A stretch of DNA of 64,000 nt from Caloramator australicus RC3 (lineage in GTDB: Bacteria > Bacillota > Clostridia > Clostridiales > Caloramatoraceae), in the NCBI RefSeq assembly GCF_000297115.1, contig NZ_CAKP01000019.1, positions 1-64,000 on the forward strand. The letters are read 5' to 3'. This document shows positions 55,893-64,000 of this stretch, piece after piece. The notes under the pieces were generated by a model that saw only the letters and a program-made list of their open reading frames with translations, did not search any database and had not been told where the DNA came from. A program made the position numbers and the translations under genes. Every line of letters begins with the position of its first letter. The stretch's first letter is position 1.

Positions 55893-57275
55893 ATGCTACA
55901 AATCACAGCCCTACATTATATTTACCTTATCTTTATTTTACTTGTAATTACCTTTATGGTTTATAAGAAGGATACGAGTTTAATATGCATCATTGGAATT
56001 TTTGTTTTAGGGTTAGTTGCTACGGGTTCAGTTTATCAATCGATTATGGCTGTATTTAATGGATTAGCCTATGCAATCAAGGAACTTTTAGGAACTATTT
56101 TGATTATTTCCATAATCGTTGGCATGGGAAGTGTTCTAGAAAAAACGGGTATAAATCAAGAGATGGTTAGGCCATTTTTAAAATTAATTAAAACACCAAG
56201 CTTAGCCTACTGGATAATAGGTCTTGTAATGATGATTATTTCCTGGTTTTTCTGGCCATCACCAGCAGTTGCTTTAATTGGAGCTATATTTGCACCGGTT
56301 GCAATTAAAGCTGGGCTTCCGGCCCTTGCTGTAGCAATGGCTATGAACCTATTCGGACATGGAATTGCCCTTTCAAGCGACCTTGTAATTCAAGGTGCAC
56401 CGAAACTTACTGCAGGTGGTGCTGGAATTGAAGTGGCTGAGGTTATAAGGGCAAGTATTCCCCTCACAATTGTAATGGGACTTGTTACCACTGTTACAGC
56501 CTTCATTTTAATTAATAAAGACATGAAAAGAGGAATTTTAAAGGTTAAAGAACAAATTAAAGAGGATAATATAAAAAAGGAGTCCCCGCTTTCACTATAT
56601 TATAGAAAACTATTTGCAGTTTTAATTCCTATAGTTTTTGCATTAGATATAGTTATAATGCAAGCCTACAAACTTCAAGGTGGGGACGCAACGGCTTTAA
56701 TTGGAGGAACGGCTCTGTTTATCCTTATATTAATACTTCTTTTTTCATCAAAAACAAAGGCGATTGATGAGGTTATAAATTACTTGATCGAAGGGTTACA
56801 ATTTGGATTTAAAGTATTTGGTCCTGTAATTCCGATTGCAGCATTTTTCTACTTAGGAGATGAAGGATTTTTAAAGATTATTGGGGAATTTCTTCCTAAA
56901 AATTCAACTGGGCTTGTAAATGATTTAGGACTTGCTCTATCTCAGATAGTTCCAGTAAACAGGGTTCTTAGCGCTGCATCCCTAACAACCGTTGGTGCTA
57001 TAACCGGGCTTGATGGTTCAGGATTTTCGGGAATAAGCCTTGCCGGAACTGTTGCCAAAATATTTGGAACAGCATTAGGAAGAGGCACCGCCACATTAAC
57101 TGCCCTTGGTCAACAGGCAGCTATTTGGGTAGGTGGAGGAACGTTAATTCCTTGGGCTGTTATCCCAGTTGCAGCAATTTGTAAGGTTAGCCCCTTTGAT
57201 CTTGCAAGAAAGAATTTGATCCCTGTTGTTATAGGGCTTGTTGTTACAACTATATTTGCAATGTTTATTATATAA
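55893..57275 (+). CDS. Multi-helix permease of the ion-transporter (GntP/citrate-like) type
   Basis: 460 aa, about 11-12 hydrophobic helices (YIYLIFILLVITFMVY, ELLGTILIISIIVGMGSVLEKTG, SWFFWPSPAVALIGAIFAPVAIKAGLPALAVAMAM). The pore-like repeats ALSSDLVIQGAPKL and GLDGSGFSGISLAG recall organic-acid permeases. Substrate unknown. The stop is followed at once by the duplicated terminator hairpin and repeat copy 2. Confidence 0.7.
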   Translation: MLQITALHYIYLIFILLVITFMVYKKDTSLICIIGIFVLGLVATGSVYQSIMAVFNGLAYAIKELLGTILIISIIVGMGSVLEKTGINQEMVRPFLKLIKTPSLAYWIIGLVMMIISWFFWPSPAVALIGAIFAPVAIKAGLPALAVAMAMNLFGHGIALSSDLVIQGAPKLTAGGAGIEVAEVIRASIPLTIVMGLVTTVTAFILINKDMKRGILKVKEQIKEDNIKKESPLSLYYRKLFAVLIPIVFALDIVIMQAYKLQGGDATALIGGTALFILILILLFSSKTKAIDEVINYLIEGLQFGFKVFGPVIPIAAFFYLGDEGFLKIIGEFLPKNSTGLVNDLGLALSQIVPVNRVLSAASLTTVGAITGLDGSGFSGISLAGTVAKIFGTALGRGTATLTALGQQAAIWVGGGTLIPWAVIPVAAICKVSPFDLARKNLIPVVIGLVVTTIFAMFII

Positions 57276-57299
57276 AAGGGACTGCTAACGCAGTCCCTT
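57276..57299. repeat. Left copy of duplicated terminator hairpin (24 bp)
   Basis: 10-bp arms AAGGGACTGC and GCAGTCCCTT around TAAC, beginning at the stop of the permease gene. Here it is followed by the repeat element, not by a T-tract. Confidence 0.9.
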
Positions 57300-57584
57300 C
57301 AGATTGTAGACAACCTCTCATTGGTGTTTAGACTTTGCAAGAGCCCCGTGAATGGATTTCAAAAAGGCATCTCTCATGAGTTCTAGCAATTCTTGCTTTT
57401 CGACTTTTCAAAAGTCCGTAATTCTGCACACGGACGTGCAGAGCCGAGTGGCCGACACGGGTGTCGGCTCACGAGGGTAGGACTTTTGAAAACAAAGAAA
57501 AGCTTAGAATTGCTTAGCGAAATGAGCGAATGCCAGGGAAATCCTTCACGGGGCTTATCAAAAAACAACTTTTTCAACAGTCTG
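57300..57584 (+). repeat. Terminator-associated palindromic repeat, long form, copy 2
   Basis: 285 bp, running from CAGATTGTAGAC to CAACAGTCTG, nearly identical to the reverse complement of 14233-14513. The central part holds G/C-rich hairpins (CTGCAC/GTGCAG and GCCGACAC/GTGTCGGC). Bracketed by two copies of the local 24-bp terminator hairpin. Orientation relative to the terminated gene is the same as in copy 1. Confidence 0.92.
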
Positions 57585-57608
57585 AAGAGACTGCTAACGC
57601 AGTCCCTT
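57585..57608. repeat. Right copy of duplicated terminator hairpin (24 bp, one mismatch)
   Basis: Same as 57276-57299 except G to A at its fourth base, followed by TTTTTGTG, the likely original T-tract. Confidence 0.88.
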
Positions 57609-57669
57609 TTTGTGACAACATTAGACATTATTGCATAACATATATTAGAAAATAAAAGAGGTGGAGATT

Positions 57670-57774
57670 ATGAAAAAATATGTTGAAGTAAAATATGATT
57701 CCTTTGAACAAATAAAGGAAGTTGATATAGATTTACATTTAAATAAAAAATTTTTTCGATGGGGTAAAGGGTAG
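57670..57774 (+). CDS. Possible 34-residue protein
   Basis: ATG at 57670 behind AGAGGTGGAG; reads MKKYVEVKYDSFEQIKEVDI then DLHLNKKFFRWGKG. The good ribosome site supports it. The length is too short to judge by composition. Located between the repeat and the Cys-rich gene. Confidence 0.4.
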   Translation: MKKYVEVKYDSFEQIKEVDIDLHLNKKFFRWGKG

Positions 57775-57868
57775 AAGGGTAATTATTTTCTGTATTTTAT
57801 CTCTTTTTTTAAGAAGTATAATGAATTAGTTTACTAAAGACTACATAAATGAATTAGGGGGTGAGCTG

Positions 57869-58321
57869 ATGAACAATCAAAAGGAAAGATTGCTAAATGA
57901 GGAAGTAAATTGTGAAGTTTGCAGCCAATCCTCAACTGGAGTAGGATGTGAATGCTGCTGCAATGGAAGCCAAAACATTACCTTTAAGCCATGTGAAGAT
58001 GTAATAGATTATACTGTAGGTCCTTTTGATTTAAAGTGTGAAGGAAGATTTTTGAAGGTAAGGGTAAGGCTTAAAAATGTTTGTTGTAATAGAAAAATAA
58101 ACGTTGGCGTATTGGTTTGTGAACCAGTTGATGGAACCTTCTATACAAGGGGATTCAAAGCTTGCCAAATTGTTGTTCCTGGAACAGGATGTAAAGATGT
58201 AACAATAGATGAATTCTGCTTTGTATTCCCTGATGAAGATCTTTGCAGAAGCAAAACCTATGTTGTTAAGGTTGTTGCACATTATGCAGAATTCCCAAGC
58301 TTCCCATTCTGCCCGTGCTAA
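57869..58321 (+). CDS. Cysteine-rich beta-sandwich-like protein, possible spore surface protein
   Basis: 150 aa with about 20 cysteines clustered at the N-terminus (CEVCSQSSTGVGCECCC) and ending FCPC. The middle (YTVGPFDLKCEGRFLKVRVRLKNVCCNRKINVGVLVCE) has the strand pattern of small clostridial envelope or coat proteins. Site GGGGGTGAG. Composition suggests disulfide cross-linking or metal binding on the spore surface (inference). Confidence 0.6.
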   Translation: MNNQKERLLNEEVNCEVCSQSSTGVGCECCCNGSQNITFKPCEDVIDYTVGPFDLKCEGRFLKVRVRLKNVCCNRKINVGVLVCEPVDGTFYTRGFKACQIVVPGTGCKDVTIDEFCFVFPDEDLCRSKTYVVKVVAHYAEFPSFPFCPC

Positions 58322-58322
58322 T

Positions 58323-58353
58323 TAAAAGTGGCCATCTGAAAAGATGGCCATAA
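58323..58353. terminator. Bidirectional terminator
   Basis: TGGCCATCT-GAAA-AGATGGCCA with A/T flanks, between converging genes. Confidence 0.85.
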
Positions 58354-58356
58354 TTT

Positions 58357-58911
58357 CTACCAATTAAAGATATCCTTTAAATTTATTGAGAGACCATTAA
58401 AGGAATAAGAATATGCAATATCTTCTGAAGTTAAAGCTGCATATTCGATATATAAATCCTTTTCTAAAACAAAAATCTGCAAGGTTTTATTTCTTGGATT
58501 TATTATCCAATATTCTTCTACTTTGAATTTTGAATATAGGGACATTTTTTTTATGTAATCTATTGATGCTGTGGAAGGGGATAAAACTTCGATTATTAAT
58601 TTTGGAATTCCTTTATAGCCTTTATCTGTGATATTTTCTTTATCGCAAATTATTGTTAAATCAGGCTGAACCACATTGATCTCACCAGTGTTTTCATTTT
58701 CAAATATAACGTCAAAGGGATATAGAATAGGAATGCAATTAGTATTTTTAAAAAAATTCATTAATTCAATATTAAGCTTAGAAATAACTATTTGATGTTC
58801 AAAGGATGGTGAAGCAAGAAGATAAATTTCGCCATCTATAAACTCAGCCCGTTTATCTTTAGTTAAGTCTAAAAACTCCTCATAGGAATATTTTTTTGGG
58901 CTAGGTAACAT
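58357..58911 (-). CDS. Uma2 family (DUF820) putative endonuclease
   Basis: 184 aa from ATG at 58911, 8 bases after GGGAG; a TTG at 58926 precedes that site. The PD-(D/E)xK-like pattern is present: AEFIDGEIYLLASPSFEHQ, VVQPDLTIICDKE, LIIEVLSPSTASIDYIKKMSLYSKFKVEEYWIINP. The family is widespread, with no agreed role. Single gene, no toxin-antitoxin partner visible. Confidence 0.85.
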   Translation of the reverse strand: MLPSPKKYSYEEFLDLTKDKRAEFIDGEIYLLASPSFEHQIVISKLNIELMNFFKNTNCIPILYPFDVIFENENTGEINVVQPDLTIICDKENITDKGYKGIPKLIIEVLSPSTASIDYIKKMSLYSKFKVEEYWIINPRNKTLQIFVLEKDLYIEYAALTSEDIAYSYSFNGLSINLKDIFNW

Positions 58912-58953
58912 TGGTATCACTCCCAAATTAAACTGTTTCTTATATTTAAAATA

Positions 58954-60105
58954 TTATAACCTATTTATAAAATCTTCAATCCTGTTTAACCCTTCCCTTA
59001 AAGTTTCCATAGAACTTGCAAAGGAGATCCTTATAAATCCTTCACCTAATGGTGAAAAGGCATCACCTGGAACTACTGCAACCCTTTTATCCTCCAGAAG
59101 TTTTGTTGCAAATTCTAAAGATGATAAACCAAATTTTTTAATCGATGGGAAAAAGTAAAAGGCACCGTTTGGTTTTACAACATCAAATCCTATATCTAAA
59201 AGCCTTTCATAAACAAAATCCCGCCTTTTTTTATATTCCTCCCTCATAGAAATTGGATCCAAAGGGCCATTGGTAAGGGCCTCTAATGCCGCATATTGGC
59301 TAATGGATGAGGCACAGGAGTTTATGTATTGATGAAGCTTGATCATTTCCTGTGATATATATTTAGGAGCAAGGGTGTAGCCTATTCTAAAACCTGTCAT
59401 GGAATGGGACTTTGAAAGGCCGTTAACCACAATAGTCTTATCAAAGACCTCCCTAAAGCTTGCAATGGATACATGTTCAAAATCATATGTAAGCTCACTA
59501 TATATTTCGTCAGATAGGATAAATATATCTTTATCCTTTATTAATTTTATGATTTCATAAAGTTCAGCTTTATTTAACATAATCCCCGTAGGATTTGAGG
59601 GAGAAGGAATGATTATGCATCTTGTTCTTTCGGTTAAATGCTTTTTAATAAGTTTTGCTTTTAACTTAAAATCATGATTGGTAGTATCAATAAAAACAGG
59701 CTTTGCACCGCAAAGTTTTATAACTGGCTCATAACCTGGATAAATCGGTCCTGGGAGGATTACTTCAGAATTTTCATCAAGGATGGTGTTTAGGGCAATG
59801 TAAATTGCTTCGCTACCGCCGCTTGTTATAATAATTTCATCGTCAGGATTGTATTCTATACCATACTTTTTGTAATAATTTGAAACTGCTCTTCTAAGTT
59901 CTAAAATTCCAGCATTATGGGTATAAACCGTTTTATTATTATCTAAGGCAATCTTTGCAGCATCCTTTACATGGGTTGGAGTTTCAAAATCCGGTTGACC
60001 TATAGTTAGATTTATAGCATCCTTATATTGTGATACGAGATTATAAAATCTTCTTATACCTGAAATCTGGATATTTTTTATCCTTCTATTTAAAAGCTCT
60101 TCCAT
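58954..60105 (-). CDS. patA: Class I aminotransferase, PatA-like (N-acetyl-diaminopimelate aminotransferase)
   Basis: 383 aa, PLP fold type I: TIGQPDFETPTHV, SPSNPTG, DEIYSEL, and the PLP lysine in NGLSKSHSMTGFRIGY. Placement directly after dapB and dapA, with dapH elsewhere in the window, supports the acetyl-diaminopimelate step. A general aspartate aminotransferase is the alternative. Confidence 0.85.
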   Translation of the reverse strand: MEELLNRRIKNIQISGIRRFYNLVSQYKDAINLTIGQPDFETPTHVKDAAKIALDNNKTVYTHNAGILELRRAVSNYYKKYGIEYNPDDEIIITSGGSEAIYIALNTILDENSEVILPGPIYPGYEPVIKLCGAKPVFIDTTNHDFKLKAKLIKKHLTERTRCIIIPSPSNPTGIMLNKAELYEIIKLIKDKDIFILSDEIYSELTYDFEHVSIASFREVFDKTIVVNGLSKSHSMTGFRIGYTLAPKYISQEMIKLHQYINSCASSISQYAALEALTNGPLDPISMREEYKKRRDFVYERLLDIGFDVVKPNGAFYFFPSIKKFGLSSLEFATKLLEDKRVAVVPGDAFSPLGEGFIRISFASSMETLREGLNRIEDFINRL

Positions 60106-60121
60106 TGTATCTTCCTCCTAT

Positions 60122-60153
60122 TTAAAAAGCCCACCTTAAGGTGAGCTTTTCAT
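60122..60153 (-). terminator. Terminator-like hairpin between dapB and patA
   Basis: AAAAGC-CACCTT pairs with AAGGTG-GCTTTT (one mismatch), with T-rich flanks on both strands. On the minus strand it may partly reduce transcription from dapB into patA. Confidence 0.65.
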
Positions 60154-60906
60154 TTATTTTAATACATCATTCATTGTATAAAAATTAGGCTTTTTTCCTA
60201 CTAAGAATTTTGCAGCCCTTATAGCACCATAGGCAAACACATCCCTTGATAGTGCAGAGTGGTTTATTTCAATAACCTCTCCTGCGCCTGCAAAAATAAC
60301 AGAATGTTCGCCAACTATAGCACCGCCCCTTATTGCATGGATTCCAAGTTCCTCCTTTTTTCTTTTATCAGTTTTAGAATGCCTGCCGTAAACATATTCT
60401 AAGCTATTTTGAAGGGATGAATTTATAGCATCTGCAAGCATAAGAGCAGTTCCGCTTGGTGAATCAAGCTTTTGATTGTGATGCTTTTCGATGATTTCAA
60501 TGTCAAAATCTCCATAAAGTATTGGAGCGATGTTTTTCAAAAGATTAGTTATAAGGTTAATTCCAATAGACATATTTGCTGAGTTTAATATTGGAATTTT
60601 TTCAGAAGCCTTCTTCATCTTTTCTTTTTCTTCAGGAGAAAACCCTGTTGTGCATATTACAAGGGGAACATTTTTACTAAGTCCAAACTCTAAAATAGAA
60701 TCTAAGGCCGAGTGGTTTGAAAAATCTATTAAAACATCAACATCCTCCTGAACCTTTGATAAGCAGTCATAAACAGGATAAGGGTTTTTTATTTTATTAG
60801 GTTCCCTATCAACACCACAAATGATCTTCATATCCTCCATTTGAGATATTATTCTTGTCAATACCTGACCCATCTTACCATTACAACCATGTAATAAAAC
60901 CTTCAT
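60154..60906 (-). CDS. dapB: 4-hydroxy-tetrahydrodipicolinate reductase
   Basis: 250 aa. NAD(P)H loop LLHGCNGKMGQVL, then DFSNHSALDSILEF, CTTGFSPEEKE, EKHHNQKLDSPSGTALML (catalytic His and Lys) and AIRGGAIVGEHSVIFAG. Reduces the DapA product. 10 bases downstream of dapA. Confidence 0.97.
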   Translation of the reverse strand: MKVLLHGCNGKMGQVLTRIISQMEDMKIICGVDREPNKIKNPYPVYDCLSKVQEDVDVLIDFSNHSALDSILEFGLSKNVPLVICTTGFSPEEKEKMKKASEKIPILNSANMSIGINLITNLLKNIAPILYGDFDIEIIEKHHNQKLDSPSGTALMLADAINSSLQNSLEYVYGRHSKTDKRKKEELGIHAIRGGAIVGEHSVIFAGAGEVIEINHSALSRDVFAYGAIRAAKFLVGKKPNFYTMNDVLK

Positions 60907-60916
60907 ATCTTCACCT

Positions 60917-61798
60917 CTATAACTTGATTCCGTATTTGATCATTTCCTGCTTGAGTATTTCAAGGTTCTTTGGAGAGATTTCAACAAGTGGAAGCCTTAA
61001 TGTTCCAACATTCATTCCCATAAGGTTCATTGCGGCCTTAACAGGAATTGGATTTGTTTCTATAAAGAGGGCTTTAATAAGTGGTAGCATCTTTAATTGA
61101 AGTTGTTTTGAACCTTCTATATCCCCATTAAACCACTTTTCGCACATATCGTGGGTATCCCTTGGAAGGATATTGGCAACAACAGAAATAACTCCCTTTG
61201 CACCAAGGGCCATCATTGGAACAACTTGATCATCGTTGCCTGAATATATGTCTAAATTATCGCCACAGAGCTGAGCAATTTCTGCAACTTGAGTTATATT
61301 GCCGCTTGCTTCCTTTACAGCTACTATATTTTCTATTTTTGATAGTTCATAGAGAGTTTCAGGCAAAATATTAAACCCAGTTCTTGATGGAACATTGTAG
61401 ATAATTATCGGCTTTTTAACTTGAGATGCTATTGCCTTGAAGTGTTCAATAGCTCCCCTTTGGGTTGTCTTGTTATAATATGGTGTGATAACTAAAAGGC
61501 CATCAACGCCGATAGAATCAGCCCATTTTGACATTTCAACAGCAGCCTTAGTATTGTTAGAACCTGTTCCTGCAATAACAGGGATTCTTCCCTTAACAAC
61601 ATCTACTGTAAACTTTATAGTTTCCTTTCTTTCTTGTTCGCTCATTGTTGACGCTTCGCCGGTAGTTCCGCATACTATTATTGCGTCTGTTTTTTCTTCA
61701 ATATGCCATTCAATAAGCTCCTCAAGCTTTTTAAAGTCAACGCCATCCTCCTTAAATGGAGTTACTATAGCAACCCCTGAACCCTTGAAAAGAGTCAT
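60917..61798 (-). CDS. dapA: 4-hydroxy-tetrahydrodipicolinate synthase
   Basis: 293 aa from ATG at 61798; the frame extends to 61843 but family proteins begin here ([19 protein letters not shown]). Catalytic Tyr in [12 protein letters not shown], Schiff-base Lys in VAVKEASGN, and [11 protein letters not shown]. Condenses pyruvate with aspartate semialdehyde. Confidence 0.97.
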   Translation of the reverse strand: MTLFKGSGVAIVTPFKEDGVDFKKLEELIEWHIEEKTDAIIVCGTTGEASTMSEQERKETIKFTVDVVKGRIPVIAGTGSNNTKAAVEMSKWADSIGVDGLLVITPYYNKTTQRGAIEHFKAIASQVKKPIIIYNVPSRTGFNILPETLYELSKIENIVAVKEASGNITQVAEIAQLCGDNLDIYSGNDDQVVPMMALGAKGVISVVANILPRDTHDMCEKWFNGDIEGSKQLQLKMLPLIKALFIETNPIPVKAAMNLMGMNVGTLRLPLVEISPKNLEILKQEMIKYGIKL

Positions 61799-61862
61799 AT
61801 AAACCATCCTCTCTAAAAATATACTTAATATTATTATATGCACAAAATGTTCTAGGTTACAA

Positions 61863-62846
61863 TTAGTTATTTACAATAAGTTCAGCAATCTGAACAGCAT
61901 TAGTTGCAGCACCTTTTCTTATGTTATCTGCAACAACCCACATATTAAGACCATGTTCTACGCTAAAGTCCCTTCTTAATCTTCCAACAAATACTTCGTT
62001 CTTCCCCTCTGCTAAAATCGGCATTGGATAAATATTGTTTGAAGGATCATCCATTAATATAACGCCTTTACTGTTTTTAAGTATTTCTTTAATTTCTTCT
62101 AAATTAAAATCTTTTTCAAACTCGACATTTATAGACTCACTGTGGCCGTGGTAAACAGGCACCCTAACTGTAGTTGCAGTAATTTTAAGATCAGGTCTGT
62201 GCATTATCTTTTTTGTTTCTTCAATCATTTTCATTTCTTCCTTTGTGTAACCGTTATCCATAAAAACATCTATGTGGGGGATAACGTTGAATGCGATTGG
62301 GTGAATAAATTTTTTAGGTGCAATCCCTTTTATACCATTTTGAAGATCCTCATATCCTCCCTGACCTGCACCTGAAACTGCTTGATATGTTGAATAAACT
62401 ATTCTTTTAATTTTGTATTTTAAATCTAGGGGCTTTAATGCAACAACCGCTTGGATCGTGGAGCAGTTAGGGTTTGCTATTATTCCTTTATGCCAATTTA
62501 TATCTTCTGGGTTTACTTCAGGAACAACAAGCGGAACGTCATCGTGCATCCTCCATGCTGAGCTATTATCTATTACAACACATCCCTTTGATGCAGCAAT
62601 TTTTGCAAATTTTAAACTTGTTGAGGCACCAGCTGAAAAAAGAGCAATATCTATTCCTCTATCAAAGGAATCCTCCTTTAATTCCTCAACTATATATTTT
62701 TTTCCTTTGAATTCTATTTCACTTCCTGCTGATTTTGCCGAAGCAAAAAGATAAAGTTCATCGATGGGGAAATTTCTCTCCTCTAAAACCCTTAACATCA
62801 TTCTACCAACCATTCCGGTGGCACCAACTACTGCAACCTTTGGCAT
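61863..62846 (-). CDS. asd: Aspartate-semialdehyde dehydrogenase
   Basis: 327 aa. NADP loop [12 protein letters not shown], catalytic Cys in NPNCSTIQ, and [16 protein letters not shown]. It supplies the DapA substrate, and is first of the minus-strand lysine/diaminopimelate cluster. No lysine riboswitch is evident in its leader. Confidence 0.96.
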   Translation of the reverse strand: MPKVAVVGATGMVGRMMLRVLEERNFPIDELYLFASAKSAGSEIEFKGKKYIVEELKEDSFDRGIDIALFSAGASTSLKFAKIAASKGCVVIDNSSAWRMHDDVPLVVPEVNPEDINWHKGIIANPNCSTIQAVVALKPLDLKYKIKRIVYSTYQAVSGAGQGGYEDLQNGIKGIAPKKFIHPIAFNVIPHIDVFMDNGYTKEEMKMIEETKKIMHRPDLKITATTVRVPVYHGHSESINVEFEKDFNLEEIKEILKNSKGVILMDDPSNNIYPMPILAEGKNEVFVGRLRRDFSVEHGLNMWVVADNIRKGAATNAVQIAELIVNN

Positions 62847-62905
62847 GGTAATCCCTCCTTAAATATATTCAATAATAATCTATGAAAAAAATATTTATTA
62901 GATGT

Positions 62906-62911
62906 ATTATA
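62906..62911 (-). promoter_or_regulatory. Likely -10 box of the asd-dapA-dapB-patA operon
   Basis: Perfect TATAAT on the minus strand, 60 bases upstream of asd. The -35 (CTTAAT) is poor. Confidence 0.5.
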
Positions 62912-62963
62912 CCATATAATTAATAAAAATTAAGATATCTTTAAAATTTATCCATAGGAAAAA

Positions 62964-62992
62964 TTGACAATGAGTTTAAATGATGTTATTAT
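62964..62992 (+). promoter_or_regulatory. Strong sigma-A promoter for the transporter at 63240
   Basis: TTGACA (62964-62969), 17-base spacer, TATTAT (62987-62992). It implies an untranslated leader of about 240 bases before the permease gene. In this A/T-rich stretch (63000-63239) I see only a short AATATTAA/TTAATATT stem around 63066-63090 and no known riboswitch. Confidence 0.65.
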
Positions 62993-63239
62993 ACATTTGC
63001 AAGATTTAGATATAATTAAATTCAAAAAACGAAGAAAAATGGCAAGGAAAATGTCGAAATGTGAAATATTAATTTTTTTTAATATTAATTGTCGAAAAAG
63101 AAATTAAATTATAAATTTTTAAAAAACGTAGTTTTAAACGTCAAAAATATTTTTTTAAATATATTTATTCAAATTAGAAGGGGGGATTTTAAAGTTTTTA
63201 TTTAATAATAACTAAAAAAATATTAAAGGGGGATGAAAA

Positions 63240-64000
63240 ATGACAAGGTATCTTTTAAGAAGAATTGGATACATGGTGTTAACCATGTGGGTAATCATTA
63301 CAGCTACCTTTTTTCTTATGAATACTTTGCCTGGTGACCCAATAAGGAATAAGGCAAAGCAGCTTCCACCTCAAATTCAACAAAATTTAAGAAAAAGATA
63401 TGGACTTGATAAACCCGTTCACATTAGGTATCTAATTTACTTAAAGAATCTATTACATGGAGATCTTGGGGAATCTATAGAATTCCCGGGTGAAACAGCT
63501 AATAACATAATAAAAGAAAAATTCCCTGCATCAGCAAGACTTGGACTTCAGGCTGTATTTTTTGGATTAATTATAGGTCTTATTTTGGGTATTTTAGCTG
63601 CCTTTTACAAAAATACATGGATAGATTATCTTGTAATCTTTATAGCCTTAGTAGGTGTTTCTGTCCCGAGCTTCGTCGTTGCAGCCCTTATTCAGAAGTA
63701 TTTAGCAGGGGGATTCTTCCCAATAGTTGGATGGCCTTCTGAAAATGTTTGGTTCTCGGGATGGCGATATACGGTATTACCTACATTTGCATTGTCATTG
63801 GGTAGTATTGCAATATATTCAAGATATATGAAATCATCCGTATTAGATGTTATTAACCAGGACTATATAATGACAGCAAGAGCAAAGGGTGTTCCTAACG
63901 TTCAGATAGTTTGGAAACATATCTTAAGAAATGCTATATTACCAATTATAACGATATTAGGACCTCAGATTGCAGGTATCATCACAGGAACCTTTGTTAT
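63240..64000 (+). CDS. Peptide/nickel ABC transporter permease, OppB/DppB type, cut by window end
   Basis: ATG at 63240 after AAAGGGGG. The frame is open for 253 codons to the window edge. It reads MTRYLLRRIGYMVLTMWVII, then NTLPGDPIRNKAKQLP, RYGLDKPVHIRYLIYLKNLL, GDLGESIEF and an EAA loop RAKGVPNVQIVWKHILRNAILP. It is a paralogue of the gene at 20599 and probably begins a second Opp operon. Confidence 0.92.
   Translation, partial: MTRYLLRRIGYMVLTMWVIITATFFLMNTLPGDPIRNKAKQLPPQIQQNLRKRYGLDKPVHIRYLIYLKNLLHGDLGESIEFPGETANNIIKEKFPASARLGLQAVFFGLIIGLILGILAAFYKNTWIDYLVIFIALVGVSVPSFVVAALIQKYLAGGFFPIVGWPSENVWFSGWRYTVLPTFALSLGSIAIYSRYMKSSVLDVINQDYIMTARAKGVPNVQIVWKHILRNAILPIITILGPQIAGIITGTFV

Noticed and set aside
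58357-58911. Toxin-antitoxin or defence system around the Uma2 protein
   Set aside because: It is a single gene with its own terminator next to unrelated genes; no partner gene is visible.
62847-62963. Possible lysine riboswitch upstream of asd
   Set aside because: The spacer is short and A/T-rich, with only a -10-like box and no lysine riboswitch elements.

Overview
The window is low-G+C DNA from a spore-forming, anaerobic member of the Clostridia. The sequence evidence is a V-type ATP synthase operon, two T-box leaders, an alpha/beta-type small acid-soluble spore protein (SASP), a PdaB-type sporulation deacetylase, a tungsten-type aldehyde ferredoxin oxidoreductase, a flavodiiron protein and a selenocysteine gene. 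A thermophilic Clostridiaceae genus such as Caloramator would fit, but the genus is a guess.

Layout. 1-660: truncated ISLre2-type (UPF0236) transposase and IS end. 814-4279: four-gene run (zinc phospholipase C-like, flavin reductase, methyltransferase-like, B12-binding radical SAM). 4448-12909: nine-gene V-type ATPase operon (H-I-K-E-C-F-A-B-D) whose rotor subunit carries the Na+-binding residues known from Enterococcus hirae. 12934-14145 (minus): compact operon of a HesB-like selenoprotein with an in-frame UGA, a ThiF/MoeB-like E1 and a MoaD/ThiS-like carrier. 14213-14533: a 281-bp palindromic repeat flanked by a perfect duplication of a terminator hairpin. 14532-16873: chelatase-like membrane protein and flavodiiron protein. 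17097-24517: TPR protein, frameshifted secreted protein, then a complete Opp/Dpp peptide transporter. 25191-28921 (minus): heterodimeric ABC exporter. 28995-34069: flavoprotein, membrane protein and tandem XRE-TPR regulators. 34131-36271: polyferredoxin plus aldehyde ferredoxin oxidoreductase. 36353-41740 (minus): GlpX, an SsuABC/NitT-type importer, and a cystine-type symporter behind a tRNA-Cys T-box. 41953-45889: two MFS transporters and a membrane protein. 45891-48993: valS behind a tRNA-Val T-box. 49024-53710: folC and sporulation-linked genes. 53777-58911: SSB-like protein, dapH, cobA, permease, second copy of the terminator repeat, Cys-rich protein and Uma2 protein. 58954-62846 (minus): patA-dapB-dapA-asd, which with dapH forms the acetylase branch of diaminopimelate/lysine synthesis. 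63240-end: start of another Opp/Dpp-type permease.

The two most notable items are (i) the selenoprotein/E1/ubiquitin-like operon, whose first gene is hidden by its UGA codon, and (ii) a family of long palindromic repeats. Two of its copies sit directly after Rho-independent terminator hairpins, in the same orientation relative to the terminator, and each is bracketed by a duplicate of exactly that hairpin (20 bp and 24 bp). A shorter diverged relative lies after the peptide-transport operon. Two genes (17723-18884 and 40130-41415) are broken by single-base shifts in A-runs. These could be sequencing errors, slippage sites or real mutations.
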